NCBI RefSeq assembly: GCF_009826895.1
Contig: NZ_WUMV01000001.1
Span: 558,001-622,000 of the forward strand
From: Stappia sediminis
GTDB lineage: Bacteria; Pseudomonadota; Alphaproteobacteria; Rhizobiales; Stappiaceae
Length of the DNA: 64,000 bases
Reading direction: 5' to 3'
Shown here: piece by piece, positions 9,365-16,605 of the stretch
How positions within the stretch are numbered: the first letter of the stretch is position 1
How the letters are laid out: each line of letters opens with the position of its first letter
Program-made: the position numbers and the translations under genes
Notes under the pieces: model-generated
Told to the model about the DNA's origin: nothing
The model's database searches: none
The model's input: only the letters and a program-made list of their open reading frames with translations

Positions 9365-9943
9365 ATGACCGTGCAACCGATGGCCGGTGAAATGAAAACG
9401 ACGCTGAACGGCCTCGACGTCATGGCGGCGACGCAGACGATCGAAGCGATCAAGGCGGACAAAAGCCTTGCCCGCTTTCAGTTCCGGGCGAAGAACACCT
9501 GGGTCGGCGGCGGCGAAAACCGCTCCACGATCCGCGATTTCTACGGTGCGGGCCTGGAAGACGACTCGCGCAAGGTGGCCTTCGAATTCACCAACGGCGA
9601 ACCGCCGGTGCTGCTTGGCAACAACGAGGGTGGCAACCCGGTGGAGTACCTGCTGCATGCGCTGGCAGGCTGCGTGACGACGACCTTCGTGCTGCACGCC
9701 ATGGCGCGCGGCATCGAAATCCGCTCGCTTTCGACGGAGCTTGAGGGCGACATGGACCTGCGCGGCTTGCTCGGCCTCGATGACAGCGTGTCGCCGGGCT
9801 ATGAGGAAATCCGCATCAGGATGCATGTGGATGCCGCTTGCTCGGATGAGGAGCTGGAAGACCTCATGCGCTATGCGGAAGCCCATTCGCCGGTCTGCAA
9901 CACCGTGTGCCGCCCGGTTCCGGTGAAGCTGAGCCGCGCCTGA
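9365..9943 (+). CDS. OsmC family protein (peroxiredoxin-like)
   Basis: 192 residues. The two family cysteines are visible: C103 in LHALAGCVTTTFVLHA and C178 in SPVCNTVC; together they form the peroxidatic/resolving pair of Ohr/OsmC thiol peroxidases. An additional N-terminal ~40 residues precede the fold, as in the larger OsmC-like proteins. The start is ATG 9365 with AAGGAGAATTGAA upstream; an in-frame ATG at 9320 lacks a ribosome site. It is likely cytoplasmic. Divergent from the GlxA-type regulator at 9215. A MITE-like element begins 8 bp after the stop and separates it from its probable terminator. Confidence 0.88.
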   Translation: MTVQPMAGEMKTTLNGLDVMAATQTIEAIKADKSLARFQFRAKNTWVGGGENRSTIRDFYGAGLEDDSRKVAFEFTNGEPPVLLGNNEGGNPVEYLLHALAGCVTTTFVLHAMARGIEIRSLSTELEGDMDLRGLLGLDDSVSPGYEEIRIRMHVDAACSDEELEDLMRYAEAHSPVCNTVCRPVPVKLSRA

Positions 9944-9949
9944 GTGCGC

Positions 9950-10215
9950 TAGGGTCTGGACCTATAAAATTGACGGAAATGGTATGAGCCGATTTGGTTG
10001 GATACGAGGAGCAAGAGCTCAGGAAACCGTCCGGTTTTCCAGATCTTGCGACAACGTAGCCGGACAAATCGGCCATATCTTCCAGACACCGAAACGGCTT
10101 TGACCTGCCGCGTCGAAGGGCTTGAACGGGTGGCCAACCCGCTCCGCGCCCTTCTCCTTGCATCTCTTTGCCGTTTCCGGTGCCATTTGCATCAATTTTA
10201 TAGGTCCAGACCCTA
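9950..10215. mobile_element. MITE-like element, perfect terminal inverted repeats, TA flanks
   Basis: GGGTCTGGACCTATAAAA and the following bases at 9952-9973 are repeated exactly in inverse orientation at 10192-10213 (22 bp inside the TA dinucleotides, 24 bp including them). A weaker inverted match continues inward (CGGAAATGG against CAAATGG). TA is present immediately outside both ends (9950-9951, 10214-10215), the target duplication of IS630/Tc1-mariner elements. The 262-bp interior has no long reading frame, so it would be non-autonomous. It lies between the OsmC stop and a terminator-like hairpin. Confidence 0.8.
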
Positions 10216-10246
10216 ACATCGCCAGGCGGTTTCGCCTGCGATCAAC

Positions 10247-10289
10247 GCCGGTTTCCGGATGGGGGTTCCGTCCGGAGCGGGCTTTTTTT
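10247..10289 (+). terminator. Probable intrinsic terminator, displaced from osmC-like gene by the MITE
   Basis: TCCGGA at 10254-10259 pairs with TCCGGA at 10271-10276, with outer GCC/GGC pairing, and is followed by seven T residues (10283-10289). The only plus-strand gene upstream is the OsmC-type gene, now separated by the inserted repeat element. Confidence 0.45.
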
Positions 10290-10424
10290 GGGGTGGTGGG
10301 GCGGTGCGGTGGTCATTGGGGAATGCACCATTAGGGCAAGTTCCGGCAGCCGTGTGGTGATTTGTCGGAAGGGGCGAAAATTGTCCCTGTACCGGGTTGG
10401 GGTTGAGGTGTCATCAGTTGAAGC

Positions 10425-11582
10425 CTAATCCCTAGTAATGAAATTTGCGCGATCGAATAATTCGTCAAAAGTGAGAATTTCTAGTGTGCGGGTGTCGCGA
10501 CGATACAGTTCGAACGTGTCGCGCTTAACCGTTGCATCACGGAGATTACCAGCCTGATCGAACTCTGAGCTATTGCCAATAACAAGGATTGTTTTCGCAT
10601 CGCGTGTTCGAGCCTCAAGGCGGCGGGTGCCGCTTTTGTCAAAATGTTCGCCGGTTTGAGCAGCACTTAACCACTCCGCCTTTTGCTCAAGGACTTGCGA
10701 AATTGCATCCATAAACGCCGTGCTGAATCGCCAAGTGCCTGCGCGCCCCGACTTCTTAGTCTGGAATATGGGAGTGTCCGGCCGTTTGATTTCGACAAGT
10801 ACCGTGTAGTCAGTGAAATTCATAAGGAAATCAACGGTTGGCTTATTACGATTGTCTGTGCCCGCTGCACCTACAACCATTTCTCGGTCGAAAGGCCTCA
10901 TTATTCGGTAGTCGAGGCCGTAGCCGAAAACCCAACTCTCCCTTTCGAAGAAGTCTTGCCAATTGGTTTCAGACCAATCGCCTTCCTCTAGGTGGACACT
11001 GAACTCTTCAAGCGCCTGCCGGCGACCCAAGAGGAGGTTGATTTCCTCCGTCGTCAGGTCGGTGTGGAGTGATCGGAACAGGCGCTCGCGCTCGGAAGCA
11101 TCGAGTTGCTTGATTTTGTTTATGAGTGCGCGATCGGTGGCATCCGTGATGATCTTGGGCCCATCTGCGACGGATATGTCTTCTACCTGAAACCGGTCTT
11201 CATTAGACAGGTCGATAAACTTGATGCGATTCAGAAATTCTAGGAGCCTTTCAAATTCGTCAGACCTGAAAGTGAAGGCGTCTTTTTCGTCGCCCTGATA
11301 CCAATTGCCAACTCGGGACTTGAAAGTTTGCAGCGTCACCCGCTTGATGGATGCGCTATCTTGGCTAATGAGTGCCGTCACCTGCGTCTTTCGCTGATTG
11401 CCGGTAAGGCGCAAACAGAGAGCCCCTTCGACTTCGCCTAGAACAGCACGTTCAGTCCCTTCAAACACGGCGTAAGCCAATCGCAAACGCTCTTCGTTAA
11501 TCGCTCCATGTGTAAAGACCTTACTGAGGTACGTCTTGCCTTCCTTACGAAGCCAAAAAAATCTTTCGTCGTCTTCGCTCAT
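10425..11582 (-). CDS. sduA: Shedu anti-phage defence nuclease (SduA, DUF4263 family)
   Basis: 385 residues. The C-terminal half is the DUF4263 PD-(D/E)xK nuclease: ALEEFSVHLEEGDWSETNWQ (190-209) opens the domain and the catalytic residues are D251 (KPTVDFLM), E264 and K266 (TVLVEIKRPDTPIF), with a downstream Q297 in the helix. The N-terminal ~190 residues are a variable putative sensor region. Shedu is an established single-gene phage-defence system in which a tetrameric nuclease acts on DNA. A GGAAG ribosome site precedes the ATG. The gene is visibly AT-richer than its surroundings and stands between two palindromic repeat elements, suggesting acquisition by transfer. Confidence 0.88.
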   Translation of the reverse strand: MSEDDERFFWLRKEGKTYLSKVFTHGAINEERLRLAYAVFEGTERAVLGEVEGALCLRLTGNQRKTQVTALISQDSASIKRVTLQTFKSRVGNWYQGDEKDAFTFRSDEFERLLEFLNRIKFIDLSNEDRFQVEDISVADGPKIITDATDRALINKIKQLDASERERLFRSLHTDLTTEEINLLLGRRQALEEFSVHLEEGDWSETNWQDFFERESWVFGYGLDYRIMRPFDREMVVGAAGTDNRNKPTVDFLMNFTDYTVLVEIKRPDTPIFQTKKSGRAGTWRFSTAFMDAISQVLEQKAEWLSAAQTGEHFDKSGTRRLEARTRDAKTILVIGNSSEFDQAGNLRDATVKRDTFELYRRDTRTLEILTFDELFDRANFITRD

Positions 11583-11838
11583 GAGCTACTTCCGACCTCA
11601 CTGTTTCATAAAAAATAAGCCGTGTTGTGCCTCATGACACTGGCTGCATTCCTAACTTGGCAGAATTGCTAGTAAGTTCGATCCGCTCCGCTGTCCTATT
11701 GTCCTTAATGCAAGGAATAGCATATATCCGTTTTGGCTCACCCTTTTTGCGCGCATTGCACATTCCCTGCGCAAAAGCCCCATCGCCAAACTGAAGCTAT
11801 ACTCTTCCTAGGTGTGGTCGCTTTACCCAAGGTTGCAC
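11583..11838. other. AT-rich intergenic space between divergent Shedu and coiled-coil genes
   Basis: No reading frame with family character is present. The space holds the 5' region of the Shedu gene and, near 11791-11803, the sequence TGAAGCTATACT, whose first ten bases recur as a direct repeat at 11856-11865 in the promoter of the next gene. Confidence 0.5.
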
Positions 11839-11867
11839 TTGGCACACGGAACAGTTGAAGCTATAGT
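11839..11867 (+). promoter_or_regulatory. Sigma-70-type promoter for the coiled-coil membrane protein gene
   Basis: TTGGCA (11839-11844) and TATAGT (11862-11867) are separated by exactly 17 bases and stand 38 bp upstream of the ATG at 11906. TGAAGCTATA, overlapping the -10, is directly repeated 64 bp upstream, a possible operator or second promoter. Confidence 0.6.
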
Positions 11868-11905
11868 GGTATCTTATTTTCAAAATACATTTTTGGAGAT
11901 GAGTC

Positions 11906-12445
11906 ATGGATATTGCTACGATACTGAATTATGGCGTAATTGGTCTTGGATTTTTGCTAGCGTTCCTCGCGTTCAGATTGCTTTCAAAACCGAAGCTGAC
12001 TACTGCTGCCGCATCAAATGTGCGCTGGTTCTTGGCGTTTTCAGTCGTCGTGTGCTTACTAGGTCTAGCCAGTGAATGGTTGCGGAGATCTTTTGACGTT
12101 GCCGACGTGTCGCAACAAGTAGAAGCGTTGACGAAGGATAACGAAAGACTGGAGGCGGAGAACGCCAAGCTTTTGTCACAGGCAGAGCGATGGAACCATG
12201 CTTACCGATTCCTGATGACTTCCAGCCAAGCAGACACGGTATCAGCCGCTATCGAGGCGTATTCCACGGCCCGAAGTGAGATCGACAAGATTTTATCTCT
12301 GGTCGAACGCAGCTGTTCAGGAGGCTCGAGCGGAATAAATCCCGCTAATTATCCGGCAGTGCTGCGAACGGTCAATTCCGCCCGAAATGAACTCGCCACT
12401 GTTCAAAGCGCATTGGACGTTTGTAGTTCGTTAGCGCCGCAGTAG
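11906..12445 (+). CDS. Small two-TM membrane protein with coiled coil, function unknown
   Basis: 179 residues. Residues 6-26 (ILNYGVIGLGFLLAFLAF) and 41-57 (WFLAFSVVVCLLGLA) are hydrophobic enough to be transmembrane helices, followed by a heptad-like charged stretch at about 64-97 (QQVEALTKDNERLEAENAKL). The C-terminal half has two cysteines (CSGG and DVCSS). The ATG is preceded by TTTTTGGAGATGAGTC. I do not recognise a family. It is divergent from the Shedu gene, shares the AT-rich composition of that insert, and has its own promoter. Membrane helices joined to coiled coils recur among phage-defence effectors, so a defence role is possible but unproved. Confidence 0.75.
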   Translation: MDIATILNYGVIGLGFLLAFLAFRLLSKPKLTTAAASNVRWFLAFSVVVCLLGLASEWLRRSFDVADVSQQVEALTKDNERLEAENAKLLSQAERWNHAYRFLMTSSQADTVSAAIEAYSTARSEIDKILSLVERSCSGGSSGINPANYPAVLRTVNSARNELATVQSALDVCSSLAPQ

Positions 12446-12483
12446 TGACATTGCTGTCAGACCCCGACTTCGCCATTCATCCT

Positions 12484-12545
12484 CCAAACTCGGGAACACC
12501 CGAGTTTGGCGGGAGAGGTCGACGCGGAACGCGTCGGGTGAGGGG
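12484..12545. repeat. Palindromic repeat at right edge of the AT-rich insert
   Basis: CCAAACTCGGG (12484-12494) and CCCGAGTTTGG (12499-12509) form a perfect 11-bp stem with an AACA loop, followed by a second small palindrome GACGCG-GAA-CGCGTC and a purine-rich GGGTGAGGGGGAAA. There is no T run, so it looks like a REP-type repeat rather than a terminator. It lies between the coiled-coil gene and the AraC regulator's 3' end. Confidence 0.6.
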
Positions 12546-12565
12546 GAAACAGGTTTTCGCGCCGT

Positions 12566-13537
12566 TTAACCCGCCGCCCCTGACGTCACCTGCTGCAAGG
12601 GGCGGTGGGCGGAGCGGCGCATTTCGCCGGGCGTGACGTTGAACTGGCGCTTGAAGGCGCGGTTGAACGAAGCCTCGGAAGAGTAACCCACCTGCTCTGC
12701 GATCTCGATCAGCGGGTTTTGCGTGTCGACAATGTCGCGCCGCGCCAGGTGCATGCGCCAGGAAGTCACGTAGTTGAGGGGCGTCATGCCCATCAACCCG
12801 GTGAAGCGTTCGGCGAAGACGGTGCGCGACATGCCGGCCTCCTGCGCCATCGTCTCGACCGTCCAGGGCCGGGAGGGATCGCGGTGGATCTGGGAAAGGC
12901 TGCGGCCAAGCTTCGGATCGAGGATACCGGCAAGACAGCCCGCGGAATCGCCCGCATTGTCGACATAGGAACGAAGGACCTGGATGAAGACGATTTCCGT
13001 CAACCGGTCGACGATCGCATCCGCGCCCGGCTTGTCCTCCACGATTTCAGAGGAAACGAAGCGCATGACCGCTTCCAGCCAGTAACCGTTGACGGTGCGC
13101 GTGTCGGCGAGATGCATGTAGCTTGGCAGCGAACCGAGGAGGGGATGTCGCAGGCTGTCGTCGAACTCGAAATGGCCGCAAAGAAGCTTGCAGGCTTCCT
13201 CGTCCCCCTCTCCGCCGAAGACAAGCTCGCCCGACCCGGCATAGCCCGTCTGGTAGAGGACCTCGTCAAGCGCGGTGGCATTGCCTTCGCGCCGGTCGCT
13301 CAGGACATGGGCCGCGCCATGGGGAATGACGGCGATGTCGCCGGGCGCAAGGCGGATCGGCTGTTCCACATCGTCGACACGCAGCCAGCAACTGCCGCGA
13401 ATGGCCATGTGAAAGCGCGCCACATTGCCGTGCGAGGGCACCTTGATGCCCCACGGCGCGCTCAAGTTCGTGTGGAAATAGACCGAGCCGCGCAGCCGCA
13501 ACGCTTTCAGGATCTGGCTTAACGCATCATCGCCCAT
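12566..13537 (-). CDS. AraC family transcriptional regulator with N-terminal cupin
   Basis: 323 residues. The N-terminal half is a cupin_6-type sensor (HMAIRGSCWLRVDD, IRLAPGDIAVIPHGAAHVLSD); the C-terminal ~100 residues are the AraC double HTH (WTVETMAQEAGMSRTVFAERF and VGYSSEASFNRAFKRQFNVT). The start was set at 13537, where GAGGGAGTATCCG precedes the ATG; a longer frame to 13615 has no ribosome site. It is divergent from the small membrane protein at 13837, its probable target. The ligand is unknown; relatives respond to aldehydes, aromatic compounds or stress. Confidence 0.9.
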   Translation of the reverse strand: MGDDALSQILKALRLRGSVYFHTNLSAPWGIKVPSHGNVARFHMAIRGSCWLRVDDVEQPIRLAPGDIAVIPHGAAHVLSDRREGNATALDEVLYQTGYAGSGELVFGGEGDEEACKLLCGHFEFDDSLRHPLLGSLPSYMHLADTRTVNGYWLEAVMRFVSSEIVEDKPGADAIVDRLTEIVFIQVLRSYVDNAGDSAGCLAGILDPKLGRSLSQIHRDPSRPWTVETMAQEAGMSRTVFAERFTGLMGMTPLNYVTSWRMHLARRDIVDTQNPLIEIAEQVGYSSEASFNRAFKRQFNVTPGEMRRSAHRPLQQVTSGAAG

Positions 13538-13836
13538 CGGATACTCCCTCGGACGCCAGAACGGCCACGGCCCGGATCTGCCGGCGCCCGATTGCCGCTG
13601 CAGGCGCCGCCTCACTCAAAATTCACTGAACCGGAGCCTAAACGGTTTCTGGTAACGCCTTGATCACGAAACAGAGATCATGGCCGGACGATCGATCAAG
13701 AATGCCGACTTTTCGCACATGGACCAGACGTAGGAGCGAACGCATTGTGGCGCCTGTCCGGCCGACCTCCCGATCCCCGGCCCGATCCCCGGAATGCCCG
13801 AATTGGCCCCTTGGAACACAAGAAGGAACACGTTCA

Positions 13837-14211
13837 ATGGCTCTTCGTTTCGTTACCCAGAAAATCCACTCCTGGCTCGACTATCCGGTCGCCGTCAGCC
13901 TTGTCGCCATGCCGTTCATCCTCGGCCTTGGCACTTCCAACCCGATGGCCATGTGGCTTGCCGTCATCACCGGCGTCGCCGCCTTCATTCTCACCGTGCT
14001 CACCGACCATGAAACCGGCCTGATCCGGGTTCTGCCCTATTCGTTCCATCTTCTGGTCGACGGTCTCGTCGGCGTGACGTTCCTCGCAGCACCCTTCGTG
14101 CTGGGTTTTACCGGCATCGACGCCTGGTACTACTGGGCGAACGGCATCGCGGTGTGCATCGTCGTCGGCCTGCACAAGCCGGCCATGGATGCCATGGCGA
14201 TGGCTCGCTAA
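13837..14211 (+). CDS. Small four-helix integral membrane protein (SPW-repeat-like)
   Basis: 124 residues, nearly all membrane-embedded: about four hydrophobic segments (YPVAVSLVAMPFILGLG, MAMWLAVITGVAAFILTVL, FHLLVDGLVGVTFLAAPFVLG and YYWANGIAVCIVVGL). The two halves resemble each other (a small helix followed by PF[IV]LG), as in SPW-repeat membrane proteins. The start is ATG 13837 after AAGAAGGAACACG. It is divergent from the AraC regulator and ends just before a strong terminator, so it is a single-gene unit. Function unknown. Confidence 0.7.
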   Translation: MALRFVTQKIHSWLDYPVAVSLVAMPFILGLGTSNPMAMWLAVITGVAAFILTVLTDHETGLIRVLPYSFHLLVDGLVGVTFLAAPFVLGFTGIDAWYYWANGIAVCIVVGLHKPAMDAMAMAR

Positions 14212-14276
14212 GGGAAGCCTTCGCTCACGCGATGCCATTGCCCGTCATCGCGTGGGCCGCAGGCCCCGTCTCTGCA

Positions 14277-14311
14277 AGCCGGCTCCGGAAAAGCTCCGGA
14301 GCCGGCTTTTT
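14277..14311 (+). terminator. Strong intrinsic terminator
   Basis: AGCCGGCTCCGGA (14277-14289) pairs perfectly with TCCGGAGCCGGCT (14295-14307) over a 5-base loop and runs into TTTTT. It ends the small membrane protein transcript. Confidence 0.9.
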
Positions 14312-14418
14312 CGTGCCTTTCCTTGCGATTGACCGGTCGACGGGCGCGCGCGGATGGTCTAACAGGCCAAATGCGTGGATAATCCCTGACAGCGACGAGC
14401 CGACCGGAGTTCTTGACG

Positions 14419-15522
14419 ATGAGTGTGCGTAGCCTGGCGCGATTGACGGGAATTCTTGCGATACTGCTCGCAGGCCAGGCGCAGGCGGAGATCGTCATCG
14501 GCGTCGCCGGACCCATGTCCGGACAGTTCGCGGCCTTCGGCGAACAGATGCGCGCGGGCGCCGAACTGGCTGCAGCCGACATAAACGCGGACGGCGGCAT
14601 CAACGGCGAAAAGATCGTCCTGCGCATCGCGGACGACAAATGCACGGAAGAAGAAGCGCTCGCTCTCGCCAACCAGTTCGTCGGCATGGGCGCGAGATTC
14701 GTCGTCGGGCACGTATGCTTCAACGCCTCGATCGCCGCCTCCAGGGTCTATGCGGACAAGGAAATCATCCAGATTTCGCCGGCGACGACCAACAACGCCT
14801 ACACCGACGAACGCCCCGGGCCCGGCATCTTCCGCATTGCCCGGCGCGACGACGGGCAGGGCGTGACGGCCGGCGAATTCATGGCGCGCGAATTCGCCGA
14901 CAAACGCATCGCCATCGTCCATGACGGCTCGGTCTACGGCAAGGGACTGGCGGATGCCGCGCGCACGGCGATGAAAGCCGCCGGCAAGAGCGAAGAGCTT
15001 TACGAAAGCTACGAACCGGGGCGCAACGACTACAGCGTGCTCGTCTCCATGCTGAACCAGGAGGGCGTCGAGGCCGTCTTCATCGGCGGATATCACGCCG
15101 AGGCCGCCGTCATCCGCCGGCAGATGAGCGAGCGCGGGCTGGAAGATGCCGTGGTCATGGGCGGCGACGCCCTGATGGCGGCGGAATTCGGCGTGATCGC
15201 GGGAAAGGCGGCGGAAGGAACGCTGATCGTGCTGCCTGCGGACCCGATCCGCAATTCGGCCGCCGTTCCGGTCGTCGCCCGCCTGCAGCAGGAAGGCAGG
15301 ACGGCGGAAGGCTACACGCTCCACACCTATGCAGCGCTGGAAACGATCTCGCAGGCAGCCCGCAAGGCCGGCTCGACGGAGTTTCAGGCAATCGTCGAGG
15401 CGATGAACGGGACGACCTTCGATACGGTTCTCGGCGAATTTACCTTCGACGACAAGGGCGACTCCACCCGCGATGGCTATGCCGTCTACCGCTGGGCCGA
15501 CGGGCGGGCGGTGCCCGAATAG
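14419..15522 (+). CDS. Branched-chain amino-acid type ABC transporter substrate-binding protein (LivJ/K family)
   Basis: 367 residues. Residues 1-24 are a signal peptide with a small-residue cleavage site after AGQAQA. The mature protein begins EIVIGVAGPMSGQFAAFGEQMRAG, the typical Liv-family opening, and keeps the bilobal periplasmic binding fold with DDKCTEEEALALANQ, a disulfide-capable cysteine pair, and YGKGLADAARTAM. It is periplasmic and delivers amino acids or related compounds to a permease. No LivH/M/F/G genes lie nearby, so it is an orphan binding protein. The ATG at 14419 has GGAG upstream. Confidence 0.9.
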   Translation: MSVRSLARLTGILAILLAGQAQAEIVIGVAGPMSGQFAAFGEQMRAGAELAAADINADGGINGEKIVLRIADDKCTEEEALALANQFVGMGARFVVGHVCFNASIAASRVYADKEIIQISPATTNNAYTDERPGPGIFRIARRDDGQGVTAGEFMAREFADKRIAIVHDGSVYGKGLADAARTAMKAAGKSEELYESYEPGRNDYSVLVSMLNQEGVEAVFIGGYHAEAAVIRRQMSERGLEDAVVMGGDALMAAEFGVIAGKAAEGTLIVLPADPIRNSAAVPVVARLQQEGRTAEGYTLHTYAALETISQAARKAGSTEFQAIVEAMNGTTFDTVLGEFTFDDKGDSTRDGYAVYRWADGRAVPE

Positions 15523-15724
15523 GTTATCATTTCAGGGTATTGGCAGATTTTACGATTGCATTTCTCGCCGGTGTTTTCGGCCGGAATGCGTTTTGATTCG
15601 TTTTTTCGCGATTTTCTCTCAAATCCTGCGCGATAACCCTAACGAACGATAACGCAGGTCATTGATTTTCAAAGGTTCTTCGATTGCGTAAACTCCCTGT
15701 TAATCAAGGTCCGGCGGCAGGGGC

Positions 15725-16418
15725 ATGTTCGTGAGTATTCAAAAGCTGATTTGGATCATGGTGGCGGTCTATGCCGCTGTCTTAGTCACCCTCCTGAGTG
15801 GCAAGGTGCTGGCGGCTCCCGTCGAGGTGCCTTTTCAGGCGGGCAACGTGAAGCCAGGCACGATCCTGGTGAAGAATTCCGAGCGAAGGCTCTACCTCGT
15901 GCAGCGCGGCGGAAAAGCGCTTGCCTATCGCGTGGCCGTGGGAAAACGCGGCAAGGTGTGGACGGGCAGGACCTATATCACCGCCAAATACGTGAAGCCG
16001 GCATGGACGCCGCCTGCAGAGGTGAAACGCGACCTGCCGCATCTGCCGGACCTGATCGCGGGAGGCGCGCCGAACAACCCGATGGGTGTTGCGGCGATGA
16101 CGCTAGTGTGGTGGATTTGAAGTACGCCTCACAATTGCAGCCGCCGCCGGAGCGTATTTCAAATCCGAAAACCACACTAGAAACATACATTCGCTAGTCA
16201 CCCTTTTGAATCTGAAGTTCGTTCAGGGCATGCCGGGCATTGAGACGAACTTCAGATTCGGGTGACTAGCCGGCGGGCAATACGCGATCCACGGCACCAA
16301 CCGACCGCGATCGATCGGCCGCGCGGTGTCCTACGGCTGCATCAGGATGCACAATGAAGATATTTCCGACCTGTTCCAAAGGGTCAAAGTTCGAACGCCG
16401 GTAATTGCCGTCAATTGA
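15725..16418 (+). pseudogene. L,D-transpeptidase (YkuD/ErfK family), interrupted by a palindromic insertion
   Basis: The 5' part reads as an N-terminal membrane anchor/signal (KLIWIMVAVYAAVLVTLLSG) followed by TILVKNSERRLYLVQRGG and NNPMGVAAMTL, then goes out of frame in inserted DNA. The 3' part, from 16270, encodes GGQYAIHGTNRP, VSYGCIRMHNED and a normal C-terminus. Removing 163 bp (16107-16269) restores one frame of 176 residues, with catalytic H135 and C151. The surviving upstream product (131 residues, stop at 16118-16120) lacks both catalytic residues, so it should be inactive. The family cross-links peptidoglycan or attaches lipoproteins to it. An intact family member lies at 38932-39591. 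Confidence 0.85.
16103..16269. mobile_element. Paired palindromic element (REPIN-like), CTAG flanked, inserted in the L,D-transpeptidase gene
   Basis: Unit A (16103-16180) has CTAGTGTGGT/ACCACACTAG ends and an inner GGATTTGAA/TTCAAATCC stem with a 4-base bulge. Unit B (16194-16269) has CTAGTCACCC/GGGTGACTAG ends and an inner 15-bp stem GAATCTGAAGTTCGT/ACGAACTTCAGATTC with a TTTT bulge on the opposite side. B is therefore an inverted relative of A, 13 bp away. CTAG stands at both outer ends, as a 4-bp target duplication would. There is no reading frame inside, so it is non-autonomous. Confidence 0.85.
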
Positions 16419-16464
16419 CCGGGGTAAAAACAGGAACAGACTTGTTTCACGTGTTTCGACTTTG

Positions 16465-16494
16465 ACGGCCGTTTTCCGAACGGCCGTTTTTCTT
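16465..16494 (+). terminator. Intrinsic terminator of the L,D-transpeptidase gene
   Basis: ACGGCCGTT (16465-16473) pairs with AACGGCCGT (16479-16487) over a TTCCG loop and runs into TTTTTCTTT. Confidence 0.88.
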
Positions 16495-16605
16495 TGCGTA
16501 AGAATCGCTTGCGTGGCTTATTTTATTTTGAGGAACAGAGTCAGATTCTTGAGAATTTCATTCAGGTTGGGATCCAGGCCCTAAAACGGCATGGGAGATC
16601 GTTTC

